Assembly (NCBI GenBank): GCA_001466705.2
Contig: LATX02000216.1
Span: 310,001-374,000, forward strand
DNA length: 64,000 bases
Origin: Moniliophthora roreri
Taxonomy: Eukaryota; Basidiomycota; Agaricomycetes; Agaricales; Marasmiaceae
Reading direction: 5' to 3'
The notes under the pieces are model-generated. The model saw only the letters and a program-made list of their open reading frames with translations. It ran no database searches and was not told the origin of the DNA. Below, piece after piece: positions 24,601 to 37,700 of the stretch (positions within the stretch are counted from its first letter, which is position 1; each line of letters opens with the position of its first letter). The translations under genes and the position numbers were made by a program.

Positions 24601-24899
24601 TACCTTCAGACCTATCTCAGTCGTGTCATTTCACACAAACATGTACGGGTCGTATTCAGCACGGGACGGCAAGACTAATCGATGAGCAGGGCAAATACAA
24701 TATCAATTCGGAAAGGCCTCAGACTTGGACAGGGTGAATCTGATTCAAGAAACACGTTGGATTACGCACGCCTTCACGTTTACTCAACAGCCTTCTCCTA
24801 AGCTGTCAAAGAACATGAGGTGAGGCCCAAGAGCGGACGAGAGTCAAGAATAGGCAATGTGATTTCTTCCCCCAACTTTGCTGTCCAGCTTCGTCGAAA

Positions 24900-25500
24900 T
24901 TCATCTTTGACAGCCGTTGATTCTATTCGGAAGTCTAACGCACGGTGATTTTACTGATGAGCGAATATCATGTGCATTCTTGAAAAAAGAGCATACCTGT
25001 ATAGCTATCGATAGCTATTTGGCGTCGAGAATTAGATGGCTATATGATGTCTGTAATGTTTATGCGACCAGACAACAACCCTTCTCTAATCTCCTCCAAC
25101 TTCTCACCCGGTTCTCAAAATCACCACTCCGAAAAGACCCAAACTAGATTTAGGGTGGAAATAGGGTGGAAAGAAGATCTTGAGATGGGAGTCGAGTGAG
25201 TCATATTTCCCGTATCCCTTCTGTGGCTGTCATCTCCAGGCATCCCGAGGCTTCTTTAGCGCTTCCAACCAAACCACGAGGCTGATGCGGGGGAAACGGA
25301 GCAGAGCGTTAATTGTGATAGCAAAAGCGATGGGTGAATGACGACATACCAGGCCTTGAGGTGGAGGTGTTTTGGTGGATAGATCATCGATGGGTTGTTG
25401 CGGTTCTGCAGCGACACGCCATGAATCCCAGTGAAAATAGGCTCCGAGTCCTGCCGTGAGCAAACGACGTGAGACGATGACAGGCGTCAACAGACGTTTA
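24900..25500 (-). pseudogene. membrane-protein exon relics at the end of module C
   Basis: Counterpart of 11100-11290 and 14300-14820. A minus-strand stretch near 25400-25480 reads GAYFHWDSWRVAAEP, similar in spacing to SDFHWNWNVLLKSG in the intact copy C region, followed by broken frames. Confidence 0.4.
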
Positions 25501-25559
25501 TCGTCAAACGTTGAAATTGAGGATTTTAAACGACGTGCGATGGGGCCATAACATTTTCA

Positions 25560-26880
25560 CGTAACGCATGTAAGTAACGTTACTGACTTGCATGTCAGTA
25601 ACGGTCAAGTAACATTACAGTAACATACCTTAGAACATAAAGTAGCAGTATGTCATAGAAATGTGAGAGGATGACAATCAATGGACGTACCTTGTAAGTA
25701 ACGTTTCAGGTGAGTCGTCGCCGTTGCTGTTCAACTTGCTCCTGTCATCGCTAGTTCCCAAAACCCATGACGTGATTGATGATACTGATCTTATCGGATC
25801 AGTTCCCAGGCTTAGTACGTCAAGATGAAGCAGAAAGAACACGTCGTGAGGCTCCTCGGCCCAAGCCAGAATCAGTGAAGAAGTAGTACTTGGGCAAATT
25901 GTCTCTGGTATGCAGTACGTCGTACTGTAGAGAAAGGAACTGAAACTATAAAANAATAGCTGTCTATGTGCTGTGCTGAACTTGTCTATCACACTTCATT
26001 AATTTATGACTGAGGTTCCACACTTCTAGCCTCATTGTTAGATGATGGTAGTGCTAGTCATTGGAATGATATTGCTAAAGTTCACAAAGTGTTGACCATT
26101 GAGCAGGACATGCAAGTAACAGCCTGCAATGACCAAGTATATTTCTGTAATGCTCCAGCAACTGTAAGTAACATGTAAGTAACAGTCAGTGCTGTGTAAG
26201 TAACATGTCAGTAACAGTGCGTAACATGTAAGTAATGGTGCATAACATGTAAGTAACAGTGTGTTATGTGTAAGTAACTGCACATACCATGTTAGAAACA
26301 TGCTGATAACAGTCAGAGACCTGTAAGCAACTGTTAGTGACTCCAAAGTGAATTATTAGTTACTGTAAGTAATAATAAGCTCAATAGATCACACACAGGT
26401 TAAATAACACAGAATAGCTTCACAACTGCATGCTACAATCATCCTATAAGTACACTGGCACTGGAGAAGGGTCTCCATCTCTTAAGTTCTTATGTTCAAA
26501 AGTATGATTTGTTCTCAAGAAACCAGCATAAATAATAGACACAATGACTATTGAACTGAAAGTCCAGTAATGTTGTAAAATGTAAGAATGTTGTAGAGTA
26601 GGGGGGTATAGGAGTGATTGTGTGCCCTCAGCAACAATAGAAGTGGTCATGATTGAAAACACCGGCAAGTTGTGTACTTTTCCACCGTGGGAAACATATT
26701 GACCACTCCGGTGAAGCAACTGCAAAAAACAGGTTTGAAAGCCACAAATGAATTTCTGAGTGATAACAGACAAAGGATACAGAAGGAATTGAGGGAATGG
26801 TGACAGGAAGTAAATGAAAGTGACAGGGAAGTAAATGTCAGTAACAGTAAGTAACGGAAATAGCATTACTTACACTGTTA
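25560..26880. repeat. subterminal GTAAGTAAC / CAGTAAC motif array
   Basis: Motifs of the form GTAAGTAAC, GTCAGTAAC and CAGTAACA occur repeatedly at 25563-25700 and 26160-26380, with a few more at 26800-26870. Such motifs are typical transposase-binding sites near CACTA ends. Confidence 0.65.
25954..25954. other. single-N contig join
   Basis: Sequence left of this N (25545-25953) is rich in CpG and sequence right of it is nearly free of CpG. The join may connect two copies of the element. Confidence 0.7.
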
Positions 26881-27170
26881 TGGGAATTTGATCATGCCCC
26901 ATGTGATGTATTAGGTAATATAATGATTTATTTCTACAGTATGACAGTCAATGACGACATGGGACGAGCGATGCTGGGTGTGATAAATAGAAATGAAACT
27001 GTACAGCACTGATAGCTGACAACCTGAGACATCCTGATATGCCTTACCCAGCCTCTGCCACCTCCCCATCCTCATCCTGAGCTGCCTTCTTACTCAATCT
27101 GCTCTTGCAATTCTATAGCTGAGGAGAGATTAGAAAGCCAAACTGTGTCCAAGATACAGACTATATACTT

Positions 27171-28365
27171 TCATTTCCTTGGCATTCTGAGATAGACATT
27201 TCTACTTCTTGTTGGCATCTCTGAGAAGGGATTTGGGTCCATTTTTACTGAGATAATCTTTGTTGAAGAGATTTCTGTTAATATGAACATGAGCAGGATT
27301 GGTATTGGTGAAAAGGTGAAGCACACATACCTGGGGCCATTGCTGTTGTTGATTGCCTCTGAGAAAAGTTTACTGGCTGCTTTTGACTTTGCTCTAGCAG
27401 TTTTAGGCCCAGTCATAGTCACAGTAGTTGACACCATTGTAGAATTTGAGTTGGATGATGCAATGAGGTTCAGTGCATTCAAGCAAGTGTTTGAGCTGAC
27501 AGTGGTATCATTTGAGGTAGCAACATTTGAGGCAGTGGGGGTACTATTCAGGGTGGTAGTGTTGATGTTTGAGGTGGAAGGCATGTCATTCAAATCCATG
27601 TCTTTCATGGCCACATCACTCAGAATGGTGGTCGAGATGGTGTTCAGTGAGGTGGTTGATGTTGTGTTTGGCAGCATTGTTACAGTGTAAGCATCTGTGT
27701 CTGTTGACATGGCAGTGACAAGGCTTCTGAATGTTAAGATTAGTATAACAGCATACTTACAAAGTCAATAGAGGCAGATATACAGCAGATTTATCTGAGG
27801 AAGAAACCATGAGTACCAAGAAATATTACAGGAGGGATGTACCTTTCATCATTGCTTTGGCTGGACAGTCCCTCACTCTTGTGATGTGCTAGTCTTGAGT
27901 GTGCTTGGACCAGGTTGAGATTGTGACAAGGCAGAGTCATGTGCTTTTGAGGAGTCAGAGGAGCTTGAGAAGAGCTGAGTGGAGGTGACTGAACATGGAG
28001 ATGAGGTAGAGATACAAGCAGAGGTGTTGATGGCAATAGTAGCAGCTGATACTGATGCTGGAGAGTCTGCTGATAATGAAGTGGAAGTAGGAAGAACAGG
28101 GGGTTGAATGATAGCAGAACTGGATGTAGAGGTGGTTGCAGAAGGGGGTTCTGAGCTATTGTCAATTACAATGACATTTGTGGGCAGAGCAGCTGAAGCA
28201 TTTGACAGATTGTTGATTTTCTGACATTTTTTCTTGGTGGATTCTACTGTATGCTGCTCTTCTGTTTTCATTCACAGTCGCTTTGTCCCACCACTGCCCA
28301 AAGGATTGAGAATGAATCCTAGTTTGATTATAAGCTGTGCTGAGATTATATATAATAAGACTCAC
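27171..28365 (-). pseudogene. Ser/Thr-rich second reading frame of the Tnp2-type element
   Basis: Minus-strand frames at 28365-28162, 28271-27873 and 27710-27171 are rich in Ser, Thr and Asn with repeats such as TSTSSSAI and TTLNSTPTASN. They begin with a basic/aromatic phrase SFGQWWDKATVNENRRAA. They probably formed a multi-exon accessory protein of the transposon. No enzyme motif is seen. A similar plus-strand Ser/Thr-rich frame occurs at 53760-54441. Confidence 0.35.
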
Positions 28366-28369
28366 ATTT

Positions 28370-29640
28370 GCACAAACCCTTTGCCCAATGGTTCAGATTC
28401 CAGTCCAAAAACTTCACTGAACAGAATCTGTTGACCCTCCACCATCCTTTGCAAAGTCCAAGCTTGTGGAATTTCTTGCTGTCAACCAAATAAGCAGTCA
28501 TGTAGTTGAATGCAGTCTCAGAGCAAAGTTTCTATTGTTCAGGGTCCAGATAGTAGGGCTCCTAGTGGATCAGATTAGGATCAGATATGGATTCATCTGT
28601 TTGGATGTTGGTGGTTGAGAGAGCAATCCACATCAACAGATGGTATCTGCTGAATGGTCCAATAATCCAATGGATGGGTGCTAAGCCAGCACTTCACAAT
28701 GAAACTTCCTTCCTATAGTGAAAATCTTGCCCCTATGCCAGTATTGTCTCCTTGTTCATCTTCAATCCCTTCAGCAAGTCTCAAGCTGCCCTATAAGCCT
28801 TCAAGATGTGATATCATGTTGAGAATATTATGTTTGGAGCCACTCAGAGGGAGGGAGAATAGATAGGGCTTTCAGGTGCAGGACATTGATCTAGTTGTGC
28901 AGCATTTCAAGTGTCTGACCATTATACCTATTTGTTGTGTACAGAGTTGAGACAAGTTCATATATTGTACCCAAAACAGCTAAAATACAAGTCAAAGGTT
29001 AGTCAGATAGATGGATAATGGCTGATATATCACCCACTACTGCCATGAAGGTCAAAAAGGTGACCATGGAAAGCCCTGGGCATGACTCTGGTCAACCTAA
29101 CAAAACCCAATGACAACCATCTGCACCACATGATCAATCCACTGCTCATCATTGGATTGCTCAGATGCCATCTGTCAGATAGTGCTTGTTGAGAAGCCCA
29201 TCTGCCATCCGAATCTAACCTCTTATTGCTTGGATGACAGCAGATCATTCAATCTACTAGGAGCACTACTTGATAGTTCCCATAGAGTTCATTGAATGTG
29301 CTATAGCAAGCTGAGCTCATCTCTGAGCAATGTCCTCTGCTAATGGGGTTCTCTTTCTCATTCTCCAAGAAGCCTAGCTTGTCAATGTCTTTTCTGTTCT
29401 GTGATTTGTAGTTTTTTTGCATGTGTTGTCCATTTCTTATGAAGTTACAAAGAGAATAATCACACTTAGTTTTTTCTGGTGAGTGTTTGGTAATGAAACT
29501 TGAGAGTGCTGAAGAGGAAGGTAGTGAAGCTAATGTACTGGATTGCAATGCTGTGGCAAGAGTCTGGTATTGCATGCTTGTTTGACTATGAAACCTGCTA
29601 TGAGTCACAGGAAAAAAGGCCTGAAGAATATCATGCATGT
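28370..29640 (-). pseudogene. unidentified decayed coding remnants
   Basis: Minus-strand frames (29638-29249 and 29248-29030) are open but show no firm domain. One segment, EKTKCDYSLCNFIRNGQH, vaguely resembles a zinc knuckle with missing residues. No CpG occurs between 28441 and 29100 when counted by eye. Confidence 0.25.
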
Positions 29641-31377
29641 CAATGTGTCAGCTTGTGCTTTAAACATGAGATTTTCCTTGTACATCTTCTGTTATGCTAC
29701 TTGTGCAGCAATGCTTGAAAACTAATCTAAGCACTATTGCTCAAGTTTACAAAGTCAAGTTTGAGTATGCTCAAAGGGGCCTTTGAGGTTCAGAGTTCCT
29801 TTGGTCATTGCATTTGATGCAAGTAGATAGATTTAACAAGGTCAAGCTGAAGAGCTAAGACCTGGGTACAAGTGCTTAAATAAGTACATCCAATGTCTAT
29901 GTAATATCATTTGTATAAGCAGTAGAATTGGTAAAACATAAGTAATGTCTGACTCTGTCAGTGTATGCTGATAAACTAGCATTACAGGCATGAGAAGGAA
30001 AAGAGAGCTGAGAAGGTGGATGTGTCCAATGTGAAAAGAAGNTCCTTCCTATAGTGAAAATCTTGCCCCTATGCCAGTATTGTCTCCTTGTTCATCTTCA
30101 ATCCCTTCAGCAAGTCTCAAGCTGCCCTATAAGCCTTCAAGATGTGATATCATGTTGAGAATATTATGTTTGGAGCCACTCAGAGGGAGGGAGAATAGAT
30201 AGGGCTTTCAGGTGCAGGACATTGATCTAGTTGTGCAGCATTTCAAGTGTCTGACCATTATACCTATTTGTTGTGTACAGAGTTGAGACAAGTTCATATA
30301 TTGTACCCAAAACAGCTAAAATACAAGTCAAAGGTTAGTCAGATAGATGGATAATGGCTGATATATCACCCACTACTGCCATGAAGGTCAAAAAGGTGAC
30401 CATGGAAAGCCCTGGGCATGACTCTGGTCAACCTAACAAAACCCAATGACAACCATCTGCACCACATGATCAATCCACTGCTCATCATTGGATTGCTCAG
30501 ATGCCATCTGTCAGATAGTGCTTGTTGAGAAGCCCATCTGCCATCCGAATCTAACCTCTTATTGCTTGGATGACAGCAGATCATTCAATCTACTAGGAGC
30601 ACTACTTGATAGTTCCCATAGAGTTCATTGAATGTGCTATAGCAAGCTGAGCTCATCTCTGAGCAATGTCCTCTGCTAATGGGGTTCTCTTTCTCATTCT
30701 CCAAGAAGCCTAGCTTGTCAATGTCTTTTCTGTTCTGTGATTTGTAGTTTTTTTGCATGTGTTGTCCATTTCTTATGAAGTTACAAAGAGAATAATCACA
30801 CTTAGTTTTTTCTGGTGAGTGTTTGGTAATGAAACTTGAGAGTGCTGAAGAGGAAGGTAGTGAAGCTAATGTACTGGATTGCAATGCTGTGGCAAGAGTC
30901 TGGTATTGCATGCTTGTTTGACTATGAAACCTGCTATGAGTCACAGGAAAAAAGGCCTGAAGAATATCATGCATGTCAATGTGTCAGCTTGTGCTTTAAA
31001 CATGAGATTTTCCTTGTACATCTTCTGTTATGCTACTTGTGCAGCAATGCTTGAAAACTAATCTAAGCACTATTGCTCAAGTTTACAAAGTCAAGTTTGA
31101 GTATGCTCAAAGGGGCCTTTGAGGTTCAGAGTTCCTTTGGTCATTGCATTTGATGCAAGTAGATAGATTTAACAAGGTCAAGCTGAAGAGCTAAGACCTG
31201 GGTACAAGTGCTTAAATAAGTACATCCAATGTCTATGTAATATCATTTGTATAAGCAGTAGAATTGGTAAAACATAAGTAATGTCTGACTCTGTCAGTGT
31301 ATGCTGATAAACTAGCATTACAGGCATGAGAAGGAAAAGAGAGCTGAGAAGGTGGATGTGTCCAATGTGAAAAGAAG
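28707..31377. repeat. perfect 1335-bp direct duplication across an N (likely assembly artefact)
   Basis: 28707-30041 and 30043-31377 are identical by inspection, including all open frames, and are separated by one N at 30042. The left copy ends exactly at the N and the right copy begins exactly after it. This is what uncollapsed overlapping contig ends look like, not a biological tandem repeat. Confidence 0.85.
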
Positions 31378-31460
31378 CATACTATGAGAAGGAAAAGGGG
31401 GCTGAGAAGGTGTAATAAGTCTGATGAAAAGAGAAGCATATATGTAATAGAGGGAATTTG
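31085..31460. repeat. dispersed repeat R3, copy 1
   Basis: CAAGTTTGAGTATGCTCA followed by GAGGTTCAGAGTTCC, CAAGCT..GAGCTAAGACCTG and GTGCTTAAATA matches 47620-48000 at reduced identity. Its first 290 bp also occur at 29750-30041 through the assembly duplication. Confidence 0.6.
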
Positions 31461-33039
31461 TAACATCTTCATGTACACCTCATTCCCACTTCTAAGTAGC
31501 TTGTCAGCTGTTGCTGCTTTGATAAGATCCAGGAATTGGTGCTTGTTGAGATCCATCCTGTGATTGTGCTGAGGTATAATCTAGTGCAAGAGTTAGCATA
31601 AGAAGTCAAGAAAACTGTACAACTCATCTGAGACATGTTATGCAAGATGGTCATTGTGGGATACCTAGGCTGTTGATCAAGATTCTGGGATGGACTGTAG
31701 CTTTATGATATTGAATTTGATGAAAAAGATAGTTTGAGTACTGGATTTGGTGAAGACTGGAGAGTTCTATGAAGGATGCATTGACATGGTGGTATGGCAC
31801 AAGACACATTGTCACACATGTGACATACATGTCTGCTAGTGAAACCAGCATGCTATGACTTAGCTTTCTTCACCACAAATCTAAAGGCTTCTACCTCTAT
31901 ATGAACACTGAGTGTAATTTACAGAAAGAGTTATATACTCCTTGATTTCTATGCATTTTAGTATACAAAATATACATCAACTTCTCTATGCTGTACTATT
32001 AGCAATTATCTTTGGACAGGTCAAGTCCCTCAATAATTTGTCTAAGATAAGACTAGTAGAAAACTACCCTTTTCTATTGGAGGTTTTGTCTAACTCAGTT
32101 TGTTGTGCAAGTGTGGATTGGCATGATCAGAGTTGCTGCATCTAGAATGTCAACAAAACTCTTAGCTAGGTTGATTCTCTTGTTTTACTTCAAAGTGTTC
32201 ACCTCCAAAGGAGTATAGATAGGTTTAAAAAATGGGTTTATTTTTCACAAACACACACACAGAAACACAAAGAACATAGGGCACCAAGCACAAACACAAG
32301 AGCTACAGTCCTGTACAAAGACTTCAGTAGCCGATATAGTCTGACCCTACAGAGTTCAAGACTTCTTTAAGACAACTATAGTACTCAGTGTACTGGAAAA
32401 GGTCCTAGACCAACTTCTACAAAGAGTTCAGTGCAGGCATACCTCTTGCTAAGACTCTAAGTGTGTCACAACCTGATACTCAACACAGGCCACACTCCAA
32501 GTGCCCAAGGCTCCTTCTTGGTGTAAAGTGTCTCTTAGAAAAGTGCTATTACACACTTAAGATGTTACTCTTATCTCTTACAATGCAAGTTCATTATCAG
32601 ATGTCTATCTCTCTGGAGTCACTCAGAACCAATCTCCAGGGCCTGAAGTGAGAAAGCAAAACTGGAATGGCACACAAATTTATACACCAAACAAACTTGT
32701 CATGTATTCACAATCAGAGGGGGCAGAGTTACTTGAATATACATGAATATCTAGCTGTCCTTATATATGGTGAAGACAGTAGTTTTGTGCTTCTTAGGAG
32801 GAAGCATCTCAATCCTCCACAGTGCACCTGTCAGTAGTTCTTGGGGCTCAAAGGAGACAGAATCCTTCTACTTCAAGATCATGTTGAACACTTGTCAAGT
32901 GTGAAGAGTTTCAACATCAAGATAAATTAGATCTGAGTTGAAAGATCAAGTTCAAAGGGGTTTGGAGTTTATTTGATTATTTATAAGATTTTAGAACACT
33001 TTAGAACAATCAAAATCGAATTGGACATGACCTAAGTAG

Positions 33040-33700
33040 TGTGTTTTGACAGAATTAGGTCCATGGGAGTGAACCAATTGTCAAGGACTCTTCACAGAAT
33101 CCAATAATAGGTGAACGCGGTGCAAAACAACACATTCATGAGAGTTATGGTCCACAGGGGTGTACCAATGGTCAAGGACTCTTAGCAAGGTCCAAGAATG
33201 GATGAACATGGTGCAAAACAACACATTCGCAAGAGTTATGGTCCATGGGAGCATACCAATGGTCAAGGACTCTTAATAGAATCCAATAATGGGTGAAAGT
33301 GGTGTAGAGTAACATGTTTACAAGAGGTATGGTCTGTGGGGGCATACCAATAGTGTAGGACTCTCAAACAAGTCAAACACTAGTTGAACACAATCTAAGT
33401 AACACGTTCTGTAAGGTTTTGGTGCACAGATGCAACCCAATAGCAAAGGACTCTTAATAGACTCCAATACTGAGTGAACACAATGTAAAGCACTGTGTTT
33501 GCAAGTGTTTTGGTCCAGTAATGTGAACCAGTGGCAGAGGAGTCTCAGATCAATGAAACACCAATGAATGTGACTGAAGCAATGTGTTTATTCAAGTTTT
33601 GGTGCACTAACACAACCAATAGTGTACAATTCTCAAAAGAATCCAAATAACAGATAAACACAACCTATTGGTATGCATTTGCAAGGTGGTTGGTTGACTT
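33040..33700. repeat. minisatellite, about 90-bp unit, seven copies
   Basis: Units start near 33058, 33148, 33239, 33329, 33419, 33510 and 33599, each with GGTCCA..GGG..ACCAAT..CAAGGACTCTTA..ATCCAATAA..GTGAA..CAACACATT. Divergence rises towards the right end. Confidence 0.8.
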
Positions 33701-34725
33701 GAGTGTATTTCACACTAAAGTACAGTAAAATAGAGCTTTTGATTGGTATCTTGGCTTGTAGAAGAGACAGCTGGCAAATGCCTAGAAGGTGTTGGTAAAA
33801 TGCTGTTGTGAACTTGCCTGGAATAGCACCAATGCAGGTGTCCAGAGCAAGCCACTATGAAGCAAGGCAAGATGCCAGCTGCTGCTTGAGCCTTGTGGGT
33901 AATGTACATCACAATATATACAGTCCAGAAAATAGAATAATACTCAAACTCAAAATAATGGGAAAAGATAAGATGTTATATGTTTAAGGAATGTATATGT
34001 GTCTAAAAGTCCTGTTATGTGTAGAAAATGTCCAATATTGGGAATATTTGTGCAAATGTTGTGCAGGACCACTAGTGTGGTACTGATGTGTGGTCCACAG
34101 CACATTCTTTCTCCTCCTCTAGTTTCCTTCCTCTCTATCTGATTGGTGGTTGTCAATTCTTCATCCATATTTCAATGAATGTGTAATCCCACCAAGCTTC
34201 CAACATACAGGGTCCCACTAGGCCTAGATGGTGGCTCTGCAGAGATACTCATGATTATAGCCTAGCTTGTAATCCTTGACTGCTCAATGCATAGGTTGGT
34301 TGACTGGATATAGGTTCCAATAACTATGTATATGGGTCTTCTGAAGTATTCAATACCATTCCACATAATGATAATGTCTCAATAGCATGTTATAATGCTT
34401 GTGATTGCTTTTGCAACCAGTCTGGTGCATTCAGACTGTAGATCCCACTGATATCTATTCCTTTATTGATTGGAATTGGTGGTTTCTGGCCCACTTACGG
34501 CCAAGGACCTTCACAGCAACACTTCACTGCAATGTAGTGGACTAGTATAGTCTACTAAGCCTCAACTAGGTTGTTTTGCAGTGCTATTTGAGAGACTGAT
34601 TGGTTTATTGACAACTAGTGCTTAAGCTGTGTGTATACACAGGTCTGTATTCTGCACTAAATTAGGAATTAGACGTGCAAATGCACTGCTATATGTCTAT
34701 GCCAAAAATGGGGCACATTAACGGT
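33700..34725. other. unassigned interior of the 3.7-kb element
   Basis: AT-rich, CpG-poor, with no open frame of recognisable content. Confidence 0.5.
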
Positions 34726-37700
34726 TCATGGAATATATCTACAGAAACATATAAATAATGTCTGATAATTCAGGAAATAATAAATGAGTGACTGAGATGC
34801 TAAAAGAGGAAATATTCAGGTGTCATAGAGTCTGGCCACTAGGGTATCTGACCATATCCACATGGGTATCTACTTCTCCAGGTGTTCTGGACTCTATAAT
34901 TTGTATTTTCTTTTCTCTAATTTGGGTATCTACAAGCAGATGGCTGTATCTGTCCCATTTCTTTACAGCATTTCCCTTTCTAGTATCTGCACCTCAGCAG
35001 AGGCCTAGATGCCAAATTTTCCAAGGTTAGAACATGCTGTTACTGTTCCTATCTCCTTTGACAATGCATGCTCAGTCTTATTTAAGACTTCTTATGTGTT
35101 AGATATTCTTTGTATGTCTTGTCATATCTGTCTGTAGGTAGTGGATATCCTTTGGAAGTAATTTCCTCCTTTCCAAGATGACCTTGTATCTAGTTAGTTT
35201 ATTTCATACTGTTTTGCTGCTAGTGAACTCTTGATTAAGAGATCACCTGCTTTGACTTTGATCTGTGTATTGACTTTGGAGGAGGATCATTCTGTGATCG
35301 TTCCTGTTCTAAGTTGTCTTTCTGTTTTGATGTCTCCTCTAAGTATCTCTGTACTGATTGACTGCATGTTGCACTTTGCAGATGTTATAGAAAGTTAAAA
35401 TAGAAATTAAAATCCTATTGATAGCACTTTGAGAGCTTGGTTAACTAGCCAATGCATTCATTGGGCCATAGTTAGGTTCTCTATAGGTTTTGGAAGTGAT
35501 CCGCTTTTGGATCTAATACATAGATAAGTCAGAAAGTACAGCTTAGACACCTCTGTATAGTGTATCATATAGCTCTTCATACTTTCCAATGCACCATAGC
35601 TTCTCTAAGGCAATGACTAGCAGACTGGGCTCACTCTAGTCCTAATTATCCATTATCTCATGCCATATTAAAGTGTTCTGATTTAAAAGTAATGTAAAAC
35701 AAATAAAATAGAGTCTTTTCTAGGTTTGCCATATTATCAATTCCTGGCTTCTCCTCTGCAAACCACCATTCTCTCTCAAGATCATCCTGTTCAGGTAGTG
35801 GCTGCATTGAAATGACTGAAATGATGTCTTTGACAGAAATCACTCAGAGATCTTGATTACCTGTATACTGGCACACCCACAGTTTTCCAAATGACTCCTC
35901 TAGGAGCATTTCATTTGGCCTTGTATACACTGATACAAGAGCATATGCCTTTGGTTCATCTTGTGGATTTGTGCCAATCTCTTTGAGAAAATAGAACTGC
36001 ACTTCAGCATATTCAATTTGAGCTTTCTCATGGTCTCTGAACTTGAAGAAGGTGAGCTAAATAGTTAACTTTGTACACTGAAACAAACCTACCTTAATGT
36101 TATGCATAATGCATACCTTCTTTCTTTTCATAGCTTTTTCCTGCCAGAGGCTCTGTGCAACATGGCTGATTGGTAGTCAAAGCTGACTCCATTTACAGAT
36201 GTTTGGAGTACCAATAACACCTTCTACTAATGTAGCAATATCCTCAGACAAGGTAAAGAAATGATGATCTCTTTTCCACAACAGAATGTACTTATTGCCA
36301 ATATTACAAGTGAACCATGGTAGTTGCAACTTGTTGATTTGTTGCCTGTCAAGCTTAGGACACGTGTTGATAAGCACATTTGTTTGTGCCTGCCAAAATT
36401 GTTGTTGGGAGAAATTTTTCCAGAGGTTAGATGGCTGATTGCACTCAGCTGTGGTATCTCCAATCATTTGCTCAAGAGCAAACTGAGTGTGATAGACTGC
36501 TGGACCAACCCAAGTAGTCTCTGGTGCAAGATGGAGAAGGGTATGAATACAAGAGCAACAGAAGTGTAGGCAGTCAACATGACACTGATAGTAGAGCTTT
36601 TCATAGTCCTGGACATATTGAATCATGTGTGTATAAGCATCAGCTAGCTCACTGCCTTGAATTGATTTGTTGAGGATTTGGAGTGCATGAATAAGACAGC
36701 AGAAATGAGTATAGTACTGCTGAGGAAGTATGTTTCTGAAATGACTGGAGCCAAGGCACAGAACATAGAGAACATATTCTGTGACTTTGAATCCACTGGA
36801 TATCTTTTTGGCTGGATTTCGGAGTGTGTGATGGAAGAATGATGGAAAGTGTGTGGTTGCATTGGTGATGGCAGCACTGTGGTTCTTCCATACATTATCT
36901 GTAAGTGTTGCCCAGGGCCAGTCCTTCTTGTTGTCAGTTCTTGCACAATCAATTGTTCCTCTCCAGAGTGAAATAAGAAGTTGACACAAATTGAGAAGAA
37001 GATGCATCATGTTGGTAACAAAGAAAAGTGGAGGTGGGATTGCTAACTAAAGACTGCTAAAGATTCAGGGTTTGGATATACCTGTTTCCCTTCAATTTGC
37101 CACATACTGAGTCTGGGTCATTGACATGATGACTGTGTTTAAGCATTCCAGATAGTGCTCTTGAGATGGTGCCTGGATGTTGTTGAAATCAAAGTCAGGG
37201 TGCATGCAGCCTGGGATAGCATTGATAGTATGGTAATGAGCCAAAAAGTAATGACCAGAGTTCAGTTTATGCCTCCCCCACATTGGACAATTGCTATGGC
37301 ACCCTATGGCTCCATAGTGACCAACATGACCATCCATTTCCACAAGACTGATATGATTAGCAGTCTTATAAACTACTCCCAGCCTTGAATAAACCACCTC
37401 TTGCTTTGCTGCATCCCACTCCTTGTATCCATGGCCACCATTTTTCTTTTGGAGGGCACTTACATGCTGAAGTGAGAGCAAAAGGAACAAATCAAGATTT
37501 TTGACCTTGTTTGGACTGGGAACATTGAATGCTGGCATAAGGTTAACCTTCCAGACCCTTTGATCTTGTCTCAAGTCCTTGAGCACCCAAATACCAATAT
37601 AGGTGTCAGACTTTTTGTTCTTGTAGAGCTGAAATGAGTTGGTGGAGATCATAAGGATGTGGTCATCTTCAGTGAGCTTGTGTTTCTCCACAAAATCTAA

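Larger units (their letters stand above)
32035..35736. mobile_element. 3.7-kb non-coding element with 5-bp target duplication
   Basis: The element begins AATTTGTCTAAG and ends GGTTTGCCATATTA. It is flanked by TCAAT at 32030-32034 and 35737-35741, and it splits the transposase reading frame exactly there: the codons on either side rejoin as EKPGI-EGLDL when one TCAAT is removed. Its left 740 bp (R1) and right 1 kb (R2) recur at 48712-53227. The middle is a 90-bp minisatellite plus unassigned DNA. No coding domain is seen. A 5-bp duplication fits an LTR-type or other integrase-driven element, possibly a non-autonomous derivative. Confidence 0.7.

Noticed and set aside
29249..29638. Copia-type gag zinc knuckle
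   Set aside because: The Cys/His pattern is incomplete and no protease, integrase or reverse transcriptase motif was seen nearby.
28707..31377. Recent biological tandem duplication
   Set aside because: Perfect identity and exact abutment to a single N point to assembly overlap instead.
33040..33700. Regularly spaced repeat that could suggest a CRISPR array
   Set aside because: The whole 90-bp unit repeats, not a short repeat with unique spacers, the divergence is graded, and the context is a eukaryotic transposon.
36324..36569. Plus-strand open frame of 81 residues
   Set aside because: It is antisense to the Tnp2 transposase core and has no motif of its own.
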